Counted from the first letter of the stretch, positions 1-7,373 are shown. The stretch: DNA of 8,247 nucleotides from Paracoccaceae bacterium (GCA_027080755.1 JALWQC010000082.1:1-8247), one strand, 5' to 3'. The notes: generated by a model not told the origin, from the letters alone. Numbers and translations are program-made.

Positions 1-104
1 TGGAGGCCATGCGCGCCACCCTGTCCACTTTGGTTAACAAATGCCACGGGGACGACCGGCCCGATTGCCCCATTCTGGACGGCTTGTCCGGGCAGGAACA
101 GTAA
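1..104 (+). CDS. cueR: CueR-type Cu(I)-responsive MerR-family regulator, C-terminal end (partial)
   Basis: This is the 3' end of a rightward gene whose start lies outside the window; the reading frame begins at base 3, and 33 residues precede the TAA at 102-104. The tail contains Cys-His-Gly-Asp-Asp-Arg-Pro-Asp-Cys-Pro. In this motif two cysteines eight residues apart form the metal-binding loop that coordinates Cu(I) in CueR (Cys112 and Cys120 of the E. coli protein). CueR is a cytoplasmic MerR-family activator of copper efflux genes. The spacing and the GDD..DCPI context are distinctive and argue against ZntR, SoxR or MerR, whose metal loops differ. The DNA-binding domain and dimerisation helix cannot be seen. 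The gene ends directly against a convergent methyltransferase gene with no spacer. Copper regulation is inferred from the family, because no target promoter is visible here. Confidence 0.85.
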   Translation, partial: EAMRATLSTLVNKCHGDDRPDCPILDGLSGQEQ

Positions 105-566
105 TCACAACCAGCGTCGGGTGCGGACGCAATAGGCCTCGTAGGCCTGCCCGAACTCGGCGCGGATACGGGCTTCTTCGCCCTCGATAAAGCGTTTCCG
201 GATCGTCCACATGAAAAGCGGCACCAGAAACAGCGCCAGAACCGAGCCAAGCGATATGGCAAAGCCCGTCAGCACCAGCGCATCGGCCACATAGATCGGA
301 TTGCGCGAATAGCGGTAAGGACCAACGGTGATGATCGAGTCGGGAATGCGTTTGGGGACAACCGTAGTGCGATGGCGCCAGAACAGAAAGGCCGCCAGCG
401 ACATCAGAACCAACCCCGCCAGTATTAGCGTGCGCCCGATCAACGTTGCCACGGGCGAGGCATAGGAAAACGGGTTCCACAACACCGACTGCCCCCAGGC
501 CAGCCCCATGTAAAACAGCAGCCAGACGGGCGGCATGTCTATGTAATTACGCCATATTTTCTGCAT
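105..566 (-). CDS. ICMT-type membrane methyltransferase (isoprenylcysteine carboxyl methyltransferase / phospholipid methyltransferase family)
   Basis: The protein is a small integral membrane protein with two hydrophobic stretches in its N-terminal half and one after the conserved motif. It carries Gly-Pro-Tyr-Arg-Tyr-Ser-Arg-Asn-Pro-Ile-Tyr, then a Phe-Ile-x-x-Glu-Glu segment, FG..Y..Y and a terminal Arg-Arg-Trp-Leu. This is the S-adenosylmethionine-binding C-terminal signature of the family. Bacterial members have no prenylated-protein substrate, so the acceptor (a lipid or small molecule) is unknown. The start at 566 (153 residues) follows AGAAGG with a 5-nt gap and, from remembered relatives, matches the usual N-terminus just before Asp-x-Pro-Pro-Val-Trp. 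An in-frame ATG at 596 would give 163 residues. It is preceded by AGGGA but lies very close to a -35-like TTGACT (619-624), so it may be upstream of the transcription start. The stop codon abuts that of cueR. Confidence 0.85.
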   Translation of the reverse strand: MQKIWRNYIDMPPVWLLFYMGLAWGQSVLWNPFSYASPVATLIGRTLILAGLVLMSLAAFLFWRHRTTVVPKRIPDSIITVGPYRYSRNPIYVADALVLTGFAISLGSVLALFLVPLFMWTIRKRFIEGEEARIRAEFGQAYEAYCVRTRRWL

Positions 567-682
567 TTTAGCCTTCTGTATCCGCTTTTCGCCCATGCTG
601 TTCCCTGAGGAGGTGCAAAGTCAAGCAACATTCTTGTGTATGCGAAGGGTGAACAAGAGGGGGTGTTTAGGGCTTGATTAAT

Positions 683-702
683 AACTGAACATGTGTTCAG
701 TT
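683..702. promoter_or_regulatory. Perfect 20-bp palindromic operator upstream of ivd (TetR-family type)
   Basis: AACTGAACA and TGTTCAGTT are perfect inverted 9-base arms separated by the two bases TG. The palindrome ends 32 bp before the ivd start codon and is the only strong dyad seen in the gap. Its form, two half-sites with a 2-bp centre, is like the RutR operator (TTGACCA-NN-TGGTCAA) and other TetR-family sites. It does not resemble the MerR-type LiuR motif described for leucine-degradation genes in many proteobacteria. A weak -35-like TTGATT lies at 674-679 and a poor -10 would fall within the palindrome, so a bound repressor would block RNA polymerase. The protein that binds is unknown and its gene is not in the window. 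Confidence 0.7.
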
Positions 703-721
703 GTTCGGGAAATATTGCCCG

Positions 722-727
722 AAAGGA
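722..727 (+). promoter_or_regulatory. Ribosome binding site that fixes the ivd start
   Basis: AAAGGA lies 7 nt before the ATG at 735. An in-frame ATG at 693 sits inside the palindrome, has no purine-rich site upstream, and would add 14 residues not usual at the N-terminus of this family. The start at 735 is therefore preferred. Confidence 0.8.
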
Positions 728-734
728 ATCTGCC

Positions 735-1898
735 ATGTTTAACGCATCTATGAATTTTTCCTGCGGAGAGGACGTCGAAGCCCTTCGTGAAATGGTCCAT
801 CGCTGGGCGCAGGACCGTGTGGCGCCGATCGCTGCCGAGGTGGATAAATCCAACGACTTTCCGGCCCCCCTGTGGCGGGAAATGGGCGATTTGGGGTTGC
901 TTGGCATCACGGTCCCCGAGGAATACGGCGGGGCCGGCATGGGGTATCTGGCCCATACCGTCGCGGTAGAGGAAATCGCCCGCGCCAGCGCCTCTGTCTC
1001 GCTGTCCTACGGGGCACATTCCAACCTGTGCGTTAACCAGATCAAGCTGAACGGCACGCATGAGCAAAAGCTGAAGTACCTGCCGAAACTGATTTCGGGT
1101 GAACATGTGGGGGCCTTGGCGATGTCCGAGGCGGGCGCAGGCTCGGACGTGGTTTCGATGAAGCTCAGGGCCGAGAAAAAGGGCGATCATTATGTGCTGA
1201 ACGGTACAAAATACTGGATCACCAACGGGCCGGATGCCGATACTCTGGTCGTTTACGCCAAAACCGATCCGGCGGCCGGTTCGCGCGGAATCACGGCGTT
1301 TATCATCGAAAAAACCATGAAGGGCTTTTCCACCAGTGCGCATTTCGACAAGATGGGGATGCGCGGCTCCAACACGGCGGAGCTGATCTTCGAGGATGTC
1401 GAGGTGCCGGCCGAAAATATTCTGGGGCAGGAAGGCCAGGGCGTGCGCGTCCTGATGTCCGGTCTTGATTATGAACGTGTGGTGCTGTCGGGGATCGGTG
1501 TCGGGATCATGCACGCGGTGCTGGACCACATCATGCCCTACATGCACGAACGCAAGCAGTTTGGCGAAAGTATCGGGAATTTTCAGCTGATGCAGGGGAA
1601 AATCGCCGATATTTACACCACGATGAATTCCGCCCGCGCCTATGTCTACGAGGTGGCAAAATCCTGTGACCGTGGCGAGGTTACGCGACAGGACGCGGCC
1701 GCTTGTGTTTTGTATGCCTCTGAAAAGGCTATGGAAATGGCGACGCAAGGGGTGCAGGCGATGGGGGGCGCGGGCTATATGAACGACAGCCCGCTTAGCC
1801 GGATCATGCGCGATGCGAAGCTGATGGAAATCGGCGCGGGAACCTCGGAAATCCGCCGGATGTTGATCGGGCGCGAGTTGATGAAGGTGACGGCCTGA
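735..1898 (+). CDS. ivd: Isovaleryl-CoA dehydrogenase
   Basis: This FAD-dependent acyl-CoA dehydrogenase (387 residues, normal length) oxidises isovaleryl-CoA to 3-methylcrotonyl-CoA, passing electrons to electron-transfer flavoprotein in the cytoplasm. The helical N-terminal domain covers about residues 1-120, the beta domain about 125-235 and the C-terminal helical domain about 240-385. The family signature [10 protein letters not shown] is at 129-138. Substrate type is shown by the catalytic base. Glu247 in Leu-Asp-Tyr-Glu-Arg corresponds to Glu254 of human isovaleryl-CoA dehydrogenase. The position used by medium- and short-chain enzymes holds Ala368, in Ile-Gly-Ala-Gly-Thr-Ser-Glu. It is the first gene of the leucine operon, behind a palindromic operator. 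Its TGA overlaps the ATG of mccB by one base, suggesting translational coupling. Confidence 0.96.
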   Translation: MFNASMNFSCGEDVEALREMVHRWAQDRVAPIAAEVDKSNDFPAPLWREMGDLGLLGITVPEEYGGAGMGYLAHTVAVEEIARASASVSLSYGAHSNLCVNQIKLNGTHEQKLKYLPKLISGEHVGALAMSEAGAGSDVVSMKLRAEKKGDHYVLNGTKYWITNGPDADTLVVYAKTDPAAGSRGITAFIIEKTMKGFSTSAHFDKMGMRGSNTAELIFEDVEVPAENILGQEGQGVRVLMSGLDYERVVLSGIGVGIMHAVLDHIMPYMHERKQFGESIGNFQLMQGKIADIYTTMNSARAYVYEVAKSCDRGEVTRQDAAACVLYASEKAMEMATQGVQAMGGAGYMNDSPLSRIMRDAKLMEIGAGTSEIRRMLIGRELMKVTA

Positions 1899-3502
1899 TG
1901 CAGTTGAAATCCGGTATTTCCGCAGGCTCCGAAACCTTCAAGGCCAATGTCGCGGCCCATGAAGCGGCCCTGTCCACAATAGCCGAAGCCGCTGCCAGGG
2001 CGATGGAGGGTGGCGGGGAACGCTCGCGCGAACGTCATTTGTCACGGGGGAAAATGTTGCCCCGGGACCGTGTTGCCGGGCTGCTGGATCCGGGCTCGCC
2101 GTTTCTGGAAATCGGGGCCCTTGCCGCGCATGATATGTATGACGGTGCCGCGCCGGGGGCGGGCCTGATTTGTGGTATCGGCCGTGTGCATGGCGCCGAG
2201 GTTATGGTCGTTTGCAATGATGCCACCGTGAAGGGCGGCACCTATTACCCGATGACGGTTAAAAAACACTTAAGGGCGCAGGAAATTGCCGAAGAAAACA
2301 ACCTGCCTTGCGTCTATCTGGTCGATTCCGGCGGCGCCAACCTGCCCCAACAGGACGAGGTTTTTCCCGATCGCGACCATTTCGGCCGCATTTTTTTCAA
2401 TCAGGCGAATATGTCCGCCAAGGGAATTCCGCAAATTGCCGTAGTCATGGGCTCCTGCACGGCCGGGGGGGCCTATGTGCCGGCGATGTCCGATGTGACG
2501 ATTATCGTTAAGGAACAGGGAACCATTTTTCTGGCCGGCCCCCCGCTGGTAAAGGCCGCCACGGGCGAGGTCGTCTCGGCCGAAGATCTGGGGGGCGGCG
2601 ATGTCCACACCCGACTGTCCGGTGTTGCCGATTATCTGGCTGAAAATGACGAACATGCCCTGTTTCTGGCCCGTCAGGCGCTGGGTAATCTGAACCGGCG
2701 CAAGCCCGATACCGTGGTTTTGCAAACGCCCGAAGAACCTGCCTATGATCCGGCGGAAATTCTGGGGGTGGTGCCGGCCGATCTGAAAACCCCTTACGAT
2801 ATTCGCGAGGTGATCGCACGGGTTGTTGACGGCTCGCGTTTCGATGAATTCAAGGCGCGCTATGGCACGACGCTGGTTTGCGGTTTTGCCCATGTTATGG
2901 GGATGCCCGTCGGGATTGTCGCCAATAACGGGGTGTTGTTTTCCGAAAGTGCTGTCAAAGGCGCCCATTTTGTAGAGCTTTGTTCCCAAAGAAAAATCCC
3001 GCTTGTTTTCCTGCAAAACATTACCGGTTTCATGGTCGGCCAAAAATACGAGGCCGAAGGAATTGCCCGCCATGGTGCCAAGCTGGTAACCGCCGTGGCC
3101 ACGACAAAAGTGCCGAAAATCACCATGCTTGTCGGCGGATCTTTCGGGGCTGGAAACTATGGTATGGCCGGGCGTGCCTATAGCCCGCGTTTCCTGTGGA
3201 CATGGCCGAATTCCCGGATTTCCGTGATGGGCGGGGAACAGGCCGCAGGCGTTCTGGCAACCGTAAAACGCGACGGGATCGAGCGTAAAGGCGGCCACTG
3301 GAGTGTCGAGGAAGAGGCCGAATTCAAGCGCCCGACGATAGATATGTTTGAACGCCAGTCCCACCCGCTTTATGCCTCTGCAAGGCTGTGGGATGACGGG
3401 GTTATAGACCCGCGCAAAACCCGCGATGCACTGGCGCTGTCTTTGATGGCTGCCCTGAACGCCCCGATCGAGGATACGCATTTCGGCGTATTCCGCATGT
3501 AA
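1898..3502 (+). CDS. mccB: 3-Methylcrotonyl-CoA carboxylase, carboxyltransferase (beta) subunit
   Basis: The 534-residue protein transfers the carboxyl group from carboxybiotin to 3-methylcrotonyl-CoA, giving 3-methylglutaconyl-CoA. It has two crotonase-like halves. The N half includes Asp-Ser-Gly-Gly-Ala-Asn-Leu-Pro at 143-150, then the cis-proline-rich stretch [16 protein letters not shown], and Thr-Ala-Gly-Gly-Ala-Tyr-Val-Pro at 188-195, whose glycines form an oxyanion hole. The C half has [11 protein letters not shown] at 413-423, the second oxyanion motif. The length and these motifs are those of the MCC branch, not propionyl-CoA carboxylase beta. Geranyl-CoA carboxylase (AtuC) is the closest alternative, but the ivd and HMG-CoA lyase neighbours favour leucine degradation. 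The start codon overlaps the ivd stop by one base. GAAGG 10 nt upstream is the likely ribosome site. It works as a complex with the MccA product encoded next. Confidence 0.96.
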   Translation: MQLKSGISAGSETFKANVAAHEAALSTIAEAAARAMEGGGERSRERHLSRGKMLPRDRVAGLLDPGSPFLEIGALAAHDMYDGAAPGAGLICGIGRVHGAEVMVVCNDATVKGGTYYPMTVKKHLRAQEIAEENNLPCVYLVDSGGANLPQQDEVFPDRDHFGRIFFNQANMSAKGIPQIAVVMGSCTAGGAYVPAMSDVTIIVKEQGTIFLAGPPLVKAATGEVVSAEDLGGGDVHTRLSGVADYLAENDEHALFLARQALGNLNRRKPDTVVLQTPEEPAYDPAEILGVVPADLKTPYDIREVIARVVDGSRFDEFKARYGTTLVCGFAHVMGMPVGIVANNGVLFSESAVKGAHFVELCSQRKIPLVFLQNITGFMVGQKYEAEGIARHGAKLVTAVATTKVPKITMLVGGSFGAGNYGMAGRAYSPRFLWTWPNSRISVMGGEQAAGVLATVKRDGIERKGGHWSVEEEAEFKRPTIDMFERQSHPLYASARLWDDGVIDPRKTRDALALSLMAALNAPIEDTHFGVFRM

Positions 3503-3513
3503 AGGAGGGCCAC

Positions 3514-5475
3514 ATGTTAACCAAGATTCTGATAGCCAACCGCGGGGAAATTGCCTGCCGTGTGATCGAAACGGCCCATAAAATGGGCATTCGGACCGTG
3601 GCTGTATATTCCGACGCGGATGCGGATGCCAAACATGTCGCCATGGCAGGCGAGGCCTATCGAATTGGTCCGCCGGCCGTTTCGGAAAGTTACCTAAAAG
3701 GCGATGTAATTATCGAAACCGCCCTGAAATCCGGTGCCGAGGCCATTCATCCGGGCTATGGTTTCCTGTCGGAAAACCCCGATTTTGTCGAATCGGTCAC
3801 TGCCGCCGGTCTGCGTTTCATTGGCCCCTCGGCCGATTCTATTCGGGCGATGGGCCTGAAGGATGCCGCCAAAACCCTGATGGAAAAGGCCGGTGTTCCG
3901 GTTGTTCCGGGCTATCACGGGGATAATCAGGATCCGGATTTCCTTGCAGCCGAGGCCGAACGCATCGGTTATCCGGTGCTGATCAAGGCGCGTGCGGGGG
4001 GCGGCGGCAAGGGTATGCGCAAGGTCGATAGCCCCGCCGATTTTTCCACGGCGCTGGAAGGGGCGCAACGTGAGGGGCTGGCCTCTTTCGGGGATGGGCG
4101 CTGTTTGATTGAAAAGTGGATTACAACGCCGCGCCATATCGAAATTCAGGTGTTTGGCGACGATCACGGCAATGTTGTGCATATGTTCGAGCGTGACTGT
4201 TCCCTGCAACGTCGGCATCAGAAGGTCATAGAAGAGGCCCCCGCCCCCGGCATGACCCGGGAAATGCGGCAGGCGATGGGGGATGCGGCGGTTCGCTGTG
4301 CCAAATCCGTCAATTATAGCGGCGCGGGAACGGTTGAATTTATTGTCGATGCTTCGGAAGGCCTGCGCCCCGACCGTTTCTGGTTCATGGAAATGAATAC
4401 ACGTCTGCAGGTGGAACATCCGGTAACGGAAATGGTAACCGGTCAGGATCTTGTGGAATGGCAGTTGCTGGTGGCTGGCGGGAATAAATTGCCGCTCGAC
4501 CAAAATAGTTTAACATTGAACGGCCATGCGTTCGAGGCCAGAATTTATGCCGAAGACGTCCCTGCGGGCTTTCTGCCGGCAACAGGGAAGCTTGAATATC
4601 TGAAGTTTGCGGATGACGTCAGAATTGACAGCGGCGTACGTGAGGGGGATGTCATAAGCCCTTGGTATGACCCGATGATTGCAAAACTGACCTGCCATGG
4701 CAGCCGACGGGATGTTGCGCTCGGGCGGCTCAAACATGCCATAGACGAGACGCGGATTTCCGGCTCTGTTACCAATCTGGATTTTCTGTCCCGTCTTTGC
4801 ACAAACCCGTTGTTTTCAACCGGTAATGTGGATACCGGTCTGATTGAACGCTACATTGACGTATTGGTGAAAACCCGTCAGGCGCAACCCGTTGATTGGG
4901 CTATTGCCGCAGCCGTTGCCAAGGGTGCCCCGCTAAAGGATGTTCATGCGGGGTGGAGCCTGTGGGGCGGACTGGAACAGGTGGTCACCCTTGAAACGGC
5001 CGGAGAAACACGCAGCCTGTCCGTACGGTTTTCAAGTCCGGCGCAGGTTCACGTTACACTGGACGGGCAGGGGTTTGACCTGGGCTTTGCTCCTTTGGAC
5101 AATGGCGATTTCAAGGTATCGCTCGACGGGCTGGTGATGGATGTCGGCTTTGCCCGTGGTGCGGAAACTGTAACGCTTTTCAAGGCCGGAAATACCTTTA
5201 ATTTCCATGTAAAACAACTGGTTGGGATTGATACTGCCGAGGGTGAGGACGGCGGTGCTGTGGTTTCACCTATGCCGGGATTGCTGAAATATGCTTTTGT
5301 CGATGCCGGGGAAACCGTCGCGAAAGGCGATCCGCTGGTGGTGGTCGAGGCTATGAAGATGGAACACACATTGGTTGCGCCGCGCGATGGTGTCGTTGCA
5401 TCCTTGCTTGTCGCTGTCGGGGCGCAGGTGGATGCGGGTGATATGCTTGTTGAGCTGGAAGAAGACGATGTCTGA
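3514..5475 (+). CDS. mccA: 3-Methylcrotonyl-CoA carboxylase, biotin-carboxylase/BCCP (alpha) subunit
   Basis: This 653-residue protein uses ATP and bicarbonate to carboxylate its own biotin, which MccB then uses. Domains in order are: biotin carboxylase N-domain (about 1-115, opening ILIANRGEIACR); ATP-grasp with the glycine-rich loop Gly-Gly-Gly-Gly-Lys-Gly-Met at 162-168; the catalytic stretch Glu293-Met-Asn-Thr-Arg297-Leu-Gln-Val-Glu301; the C-terminal biotin-carboxylase domain to about 450; a linker/BT region (about 480-570) that docks on the beta subunit; and a biotinyl domain from about 580 with Glu-Ala-Met-Lys615-Met, Lys615 being the biotinylation site. Length is normal for MCC alpha. 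The start has the best ribosome site in the window: AGGAGG at 3503-3508, 5 nt before ATG, in an 11-nt gap after mccB. Geranyl-CoA carboxylase alpha is a less likely alternative. The last 8 bases overlap the next gene. Confidence 0.96.
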   Translation: MLTKILIANRGEIACRVIETAHKMGIRTVAVYSDADADAKHVAMAGEAYRIGPPAVSESYLKGDVIIETALKSGAEAIHPGYGFLSENPDFVESVTAAGLRFIGPSADSIRAMGLKDAAKTLMEKAGVPVVPGYHGDNQDPDFLAAEAERIGYPVLIKARAGGGGKGMRKVDSPADFSTALEGAQREGLASFGDGRCLIEKWITTPRHIEIQVFGDDHGNVVHMFERDCSLQRRHQKVIEEAPAPGMTREMRQAMGDAAVRCAKSVNYSGAGTVEFIVDASEGLRPDRFWFMEMNTRLQVEHPVTEMVTGQDLVEWQLLVAGGNKLPLDQNSLTLNGHAFEARIYAEDVPAGFLPATGKLEYLKFADDVRIDSGVREGDVISPWYDPMIAKLTCHGSRRDVALGRLKHAIDETRISGSVTNLDFLSRLCTNPLFSTGNVDTGLIERYIDVLVKTRQAQPVDWAIAAAVAKGAPLKDVHAGWSLWGGLEQVVTLETAGETRSLSVRFSSPAQVHVTLDGQGFDLGFAPLDNGDFKVSLDGLVMDVGFARGAETVTLFKAGNTFNFHVKQLVGIDTAEGEDGGAVVSPMPGLLKYAFVDAGETVAKGDPLVVVEAMKMEHTLVAPRDGVVASLLVAVGAQVDAGDMLVELEEDDV

Positions 5476-6322
5476 ACATGTGCGCATATTCGAAATGGGC
5501 CCCCGTGATGGGCTGCAAAATGAAAGCCGGATTATCCCCACGCTGGATAAGATAAAATTGGTTGATATGCTTTCGGAGTGCGGGTTTTCCCATATCGAGG
5601 TAACCAGTTTCGTCAGCCCGAAATGGGTGCCGCAAATGGCGGATGCCGCCGGGGTTTTGGCGGAGATTCATCGCCGCGAAGGCGTGGTTTATAGTGCTTT
5701 GACGCCCAATTTACGAGGGTATGAAGCCGCAATGATGGCCGGAGCTGACGAGGTTGCGGTTTTTGGTTCCGCTTCGGAAGGGTTCAGTCAAAAAAACATC
5801 AATTGTTCGATTCAGGAAAGTTTCGAGCGGTTTTTACCTATAATTCAGGCGGCAATGTCCGATAATATCAAAGTTAGGGGGTATGTTTCCTGTGTAACAG
5901 ACTGCCCGTATGACGGCCCTATACCGCCGGAACAGGTGGCGGAAGTGGCCGCGCGTCTGCTGGATGCCGGTTGTTATGAAATCAGCCTTGGGGATACGAT
6001 CGGGGCCGGCACGCCGGATACGGTTGCGCGTATGTTAGAAGCTGTTGAAAAGGTTGTGCCGGCGGACCGGTTGGCGGGGCATTTCCATGATACACACAAT
6101 AGAGCCTTGGAAAATATCGAAACCAGTTTGGATTTCGGGTTGCGGATTTTTGATGCGGCCGTTGGCGGGCTTGGTGGTTGTCCCTATGCCGAGGGGGCGA
6201 AGGGGAATGTCGATACGGTAGCTGTTGCCCGACTGATGGAAACGCTTGGGTTCGAGACCGGACTGGATGTAGGAAAATTGCTGGAAGCGGCCGAATTCGC
6301 GCATTCCTTGAGAGGGAAATAA
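5468..6322 (+). CDS. hmgL: Hydroxymethylglutaryl-CoA lyase
   Basis: The 284-residue enzyme splits (S)-3-hydroxy-3-methylglutaryl-CoA into acetyl-CoA and acetoacetate, the last step of leucine breakdown. It is a DRE-TIM-type barrel needing a divalent metal. Visible features are Gly-Pro-Arg13-Asp14-Gly-Leu-Gln-Asn-Glu near the N-terminus (catalytic Arg and metal-ligand Asp), metal-binding His205 and His207 in Gly-His-Phe-His-Asp-Thr-His, and the signature loop Gly-Leu-Gly-Gly-Cys238-Pro-Tyr-Ala-Glu-Gly-Ala-Lys-Gly-Asn247, with the active-site cysteine. The frame is open upstream to an ATG at 5375, but those 31 residues lie inside the mccA biotinyl domain and are unlike the family. The start at 5468 gives the usual MSEHVRIFE-type N-terminus and an 8-base overlap with mccA. 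A GGAAGAA stretch at 5457-5463 is a plausible ribosome site. The gene is also named mvaB or liuE. Confidence 0.96.
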   Translation: MSEHVRIFEMGPRDGLQNESRIIPTLDKIKLVDMLSECGFSHIEVTSFVSPKWVPQMADAAGVLAEIHRREGVVYSALTPNLRGYEAAMMAGADEVAVFGSASEGFSQKNINCSIQESFERFLPIIQAAMSDNIKVRGYVSCVTDCPYDGPIPPEQVAEVAARLLDAGCYEISLGDTIGAGTPDTVARMLEAVEKVVPADRLAGHFHDTHNRALENIETSLDFGLRIFDAAVGGLGGCPYAEGAKGNVDTVAVARLMETLGFETGLDVGKLLEAAEFAHSLRGK

Positions 6323-6323
6323 T

Positions 6324-7103
6324 ATGACCTATGAAAATACGGCTCTGGATATCGACCTTCGGGGGGTTGCCTATGTGACCCTTGATCGGGCGGAAAAGCA
6401 TAATGCGTTATCCGCGAAAATGATTGGCGAGCTTGATGATATTGCCGGTAAACTGGCAGCGGACCCGGATGTGCGTGTTGTGGTTTTACAGGCAAACGGG
6501 CGCAGTTTTTGCGCGGGCGGTGATCTGGGCTGGATGAAGGAGCAAATGCAGGCGTCCCGTAGCACCCGTATTGCCGAGGCCGGAAAACTGGCAAAAATGT
6601 TGCATGTCTGGAACACGCTTCCCAAGCCGGTGATTGGCAGGATTGAGGGAAACGCCTTTGGCGGCGGGGTTGGTTTGGTTTCGATTTGCGATATCGCATT
6701 TTGTTCCGAAAATGTAAAATTTGGCCTGACAGAAACCCGACTTGGTTTGATTCCTGCAACTATTAGCCCCTATGTTTCCGCCCGAATGGGCGAGGGGAAA
6801 ATGCGCGAGGTGGCTATGTCTGCGCGTTTGTTCGGGGCGCAGCGGGCAAAAGAGCTGAATCTGGTTTCGGGGGTATTCGAAAACCTTGACGATGTGATCG
6901 AGGCAGAGGTTGCAGCCTATCTGCAGACGGCGCCGCAGGCGGTCGCTGCGACGAAAGAATTGATACGAAGTCTGGGGCCGAAAATCGATGCGGATGTTAT
7001 TGCCGCCACGATTGAACGTTTGGCGGATACATGGGAAAACGCCGAAGCCATGGAAGGCATCGGCGCATTTTTTGAAAAACGCAAGGCGGATTGGGTAGTT
7101 TAG
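6324..7103 (+). CDS. liuC: Methylglutaconyl-CoA hydratase (enoyl-CoA hydratase/isomerase family)
   Basis: The 259-residue crotonase-fold protein is placed to hydrate 3-methylglutaconyl-CoA to HMG-CoA, the step between MccAB and HMG-CoA lyase. The first oxyanion-hole motif is Cys-Ala-Gly-Gly-Asp-Leu-Gly-Trp-Met at 63-71. The second is Gly-Gly-Gly-Val-Gly-Leu at 113-118. Of the two glutamates used by classical enoyl-CoA hydratase, the first position (rat Glu144) holds Gly117. The second is kept as Glu137 in Leu-Thr-Glu-Thr-Arg-Leu-Gly-Leu-Ile-Pro. A GGGVGL motif with an IPA-x-ISPYV stretch is, from memory, typical of the LiuC/AtuE branch, so this looks like a family trait and not damage. One base separates the ATG from the hmgL stop, and GAGAGGG 7 nt upstream serves as ribosome site. 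AtuE (isohexenylglutaconyl-CoA hydratase) is the alternative, but context favours LiuC. The TAG overlaps the stop of a convergent gene. Confidence 0.92.
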   Translation: MTYENTALDIDLRGVAYVTLDRAEKHNALSAKMIGELDDIAGKLAADPDVRVVVLQANGRSFCAGGDLGWMKEQMQASRSTRIAEAGKLAKMLHVWNTLPKPVIGRIEGNAFGGGVGLVSICDIAFCSENVKFGLTETRLGLIPATISPYVSARMGEGKMREVAMSARLFGAQRAKELNLVSGVFENLDDVIEAEVAAYLQTAPQAVAATKELIRSLGPKIDADVIAATIERLADTWENAEAMEGIGAFFEKRKADWVV

Positions 7104-7333
7104 GCCAGCAATTCCGCGATCTGGTCAAGCAGGGCCAGACGCTTTTTGCGAAGCTCTTCAAGATGTTCGTCGCTCATGGGTTCCACATCCGTTTCGCCGC
7201 GATGAATTTCGCGGTTTATCTCGTGATATTCGTCATGCAGGCGCGCGAACAGCCCGTTTTCCTGCTTCAGGGCGTGGATTTTGTCTTCTTTATCCGGGAA
7301 CATTTCCAGAAGTTCGTTCGGGGTGTGGGTCAT
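7100..7333 (-). CDS. DUF465 / YdcH-family small protein
   Basis: The protein has 77 residues, is highly charged and mostly helical, and is predicted to be cytoplasmic. The pattern LLEMFPDKEDKI..LK, then Phe-Ala-Arg-Leu-His-Asp-Glu-Tyr-His-Glu-Ile-Asn-Arg-Glu-Ile at about 29-43, then Glu-Pro-Met-Ser-Asp-Glu-His-Leu-Glu-Glu-Leu-Arg-Lys-Lys-Arg-Leu, matches DUF465 (YdcH-like), a two-helix hairpin family common in proteobacteria. No biochemical function is established for the family. The start is well supported by AAGGAG (7340-7345) 6 nt before ATG. An FNR-like box and a -10-like TAAACT lie upstream, hinting at oxygen-linked control. The TAA stop overlaps the TAG stop of liuC by 4 bases on the opposite strand. 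The gene may be monocistronic, since an 85-nt gap separates it from the upstream leftward gene. Confidence 0.88.
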   Translation of the reverse strand: MTHTPNELLEMFPDKEDKIHALKQENGLFARLHDEYHEINREIHRGETDVEPMSDEHLEELRKKRLALLDQIAELLA

Positions 7334-7367
7334 GTGATACTCCTTGTTTTATTGTTGTGTTGAGGGG

Positions 7368-7373
7368 AGTTTA
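7368..7373 (-). promoter_or_regulatory. Candidate -10 element for the DUF465 gene
   Basis: The minus strand reads TAAACT, 4 of 6 matches to TATAAT. A transcription start at about 7360 would place the FNR-like box centre at exactly -41.5 and give a leader of about 27 nt that contains the AAGGAG ribosome site. No good -35 is seen, as is usual for class II activated promoters. Confidence 0.35.

Noticed and set aside
114..130. Hairpin GCGTC / GACGC with a 7-nt loop just past the cueR stop, as a terminator
   Set aside because: The stem is only 5 bp, no T-run follows on either strand, and it lies inside the 3' coding end of the methyltransferase gene.
133..146. Direct repeat TAGGCCT separated by two bases
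   Set aside because: It lies within the methyltransferase coding sequence, is short, and is explained by ordinary codons.
632..658. TCTTGT ... ACAAGA inverted repeat in the gap before ivd
   Set aside because: Six-base arms 14 or more bases apart are expected by chance, and there is no known motif match. The 683-702 palindrome is far stronger.
2270..3481. Open minus-strand frame of 403 codons opposite mccB, and a similar one of 356 codons (678-1748) opposite ivd
   Set aside because: Both lie fully or largely antisense to well-identified enzymes, have no recognisable domain, and are rich in His, Arg and Gln as expected from reverse reading of GC-biased codons. No ribosome site or family resemblance supports them.
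5375..5467. N-terminal extension of HMG-CoA lyase starting at 5375
   Set aside because: The extension is read out of frame through the mccA biotinyl domain, has no family resemblance, and the ATG at 5468 gives the standard N-terminus.
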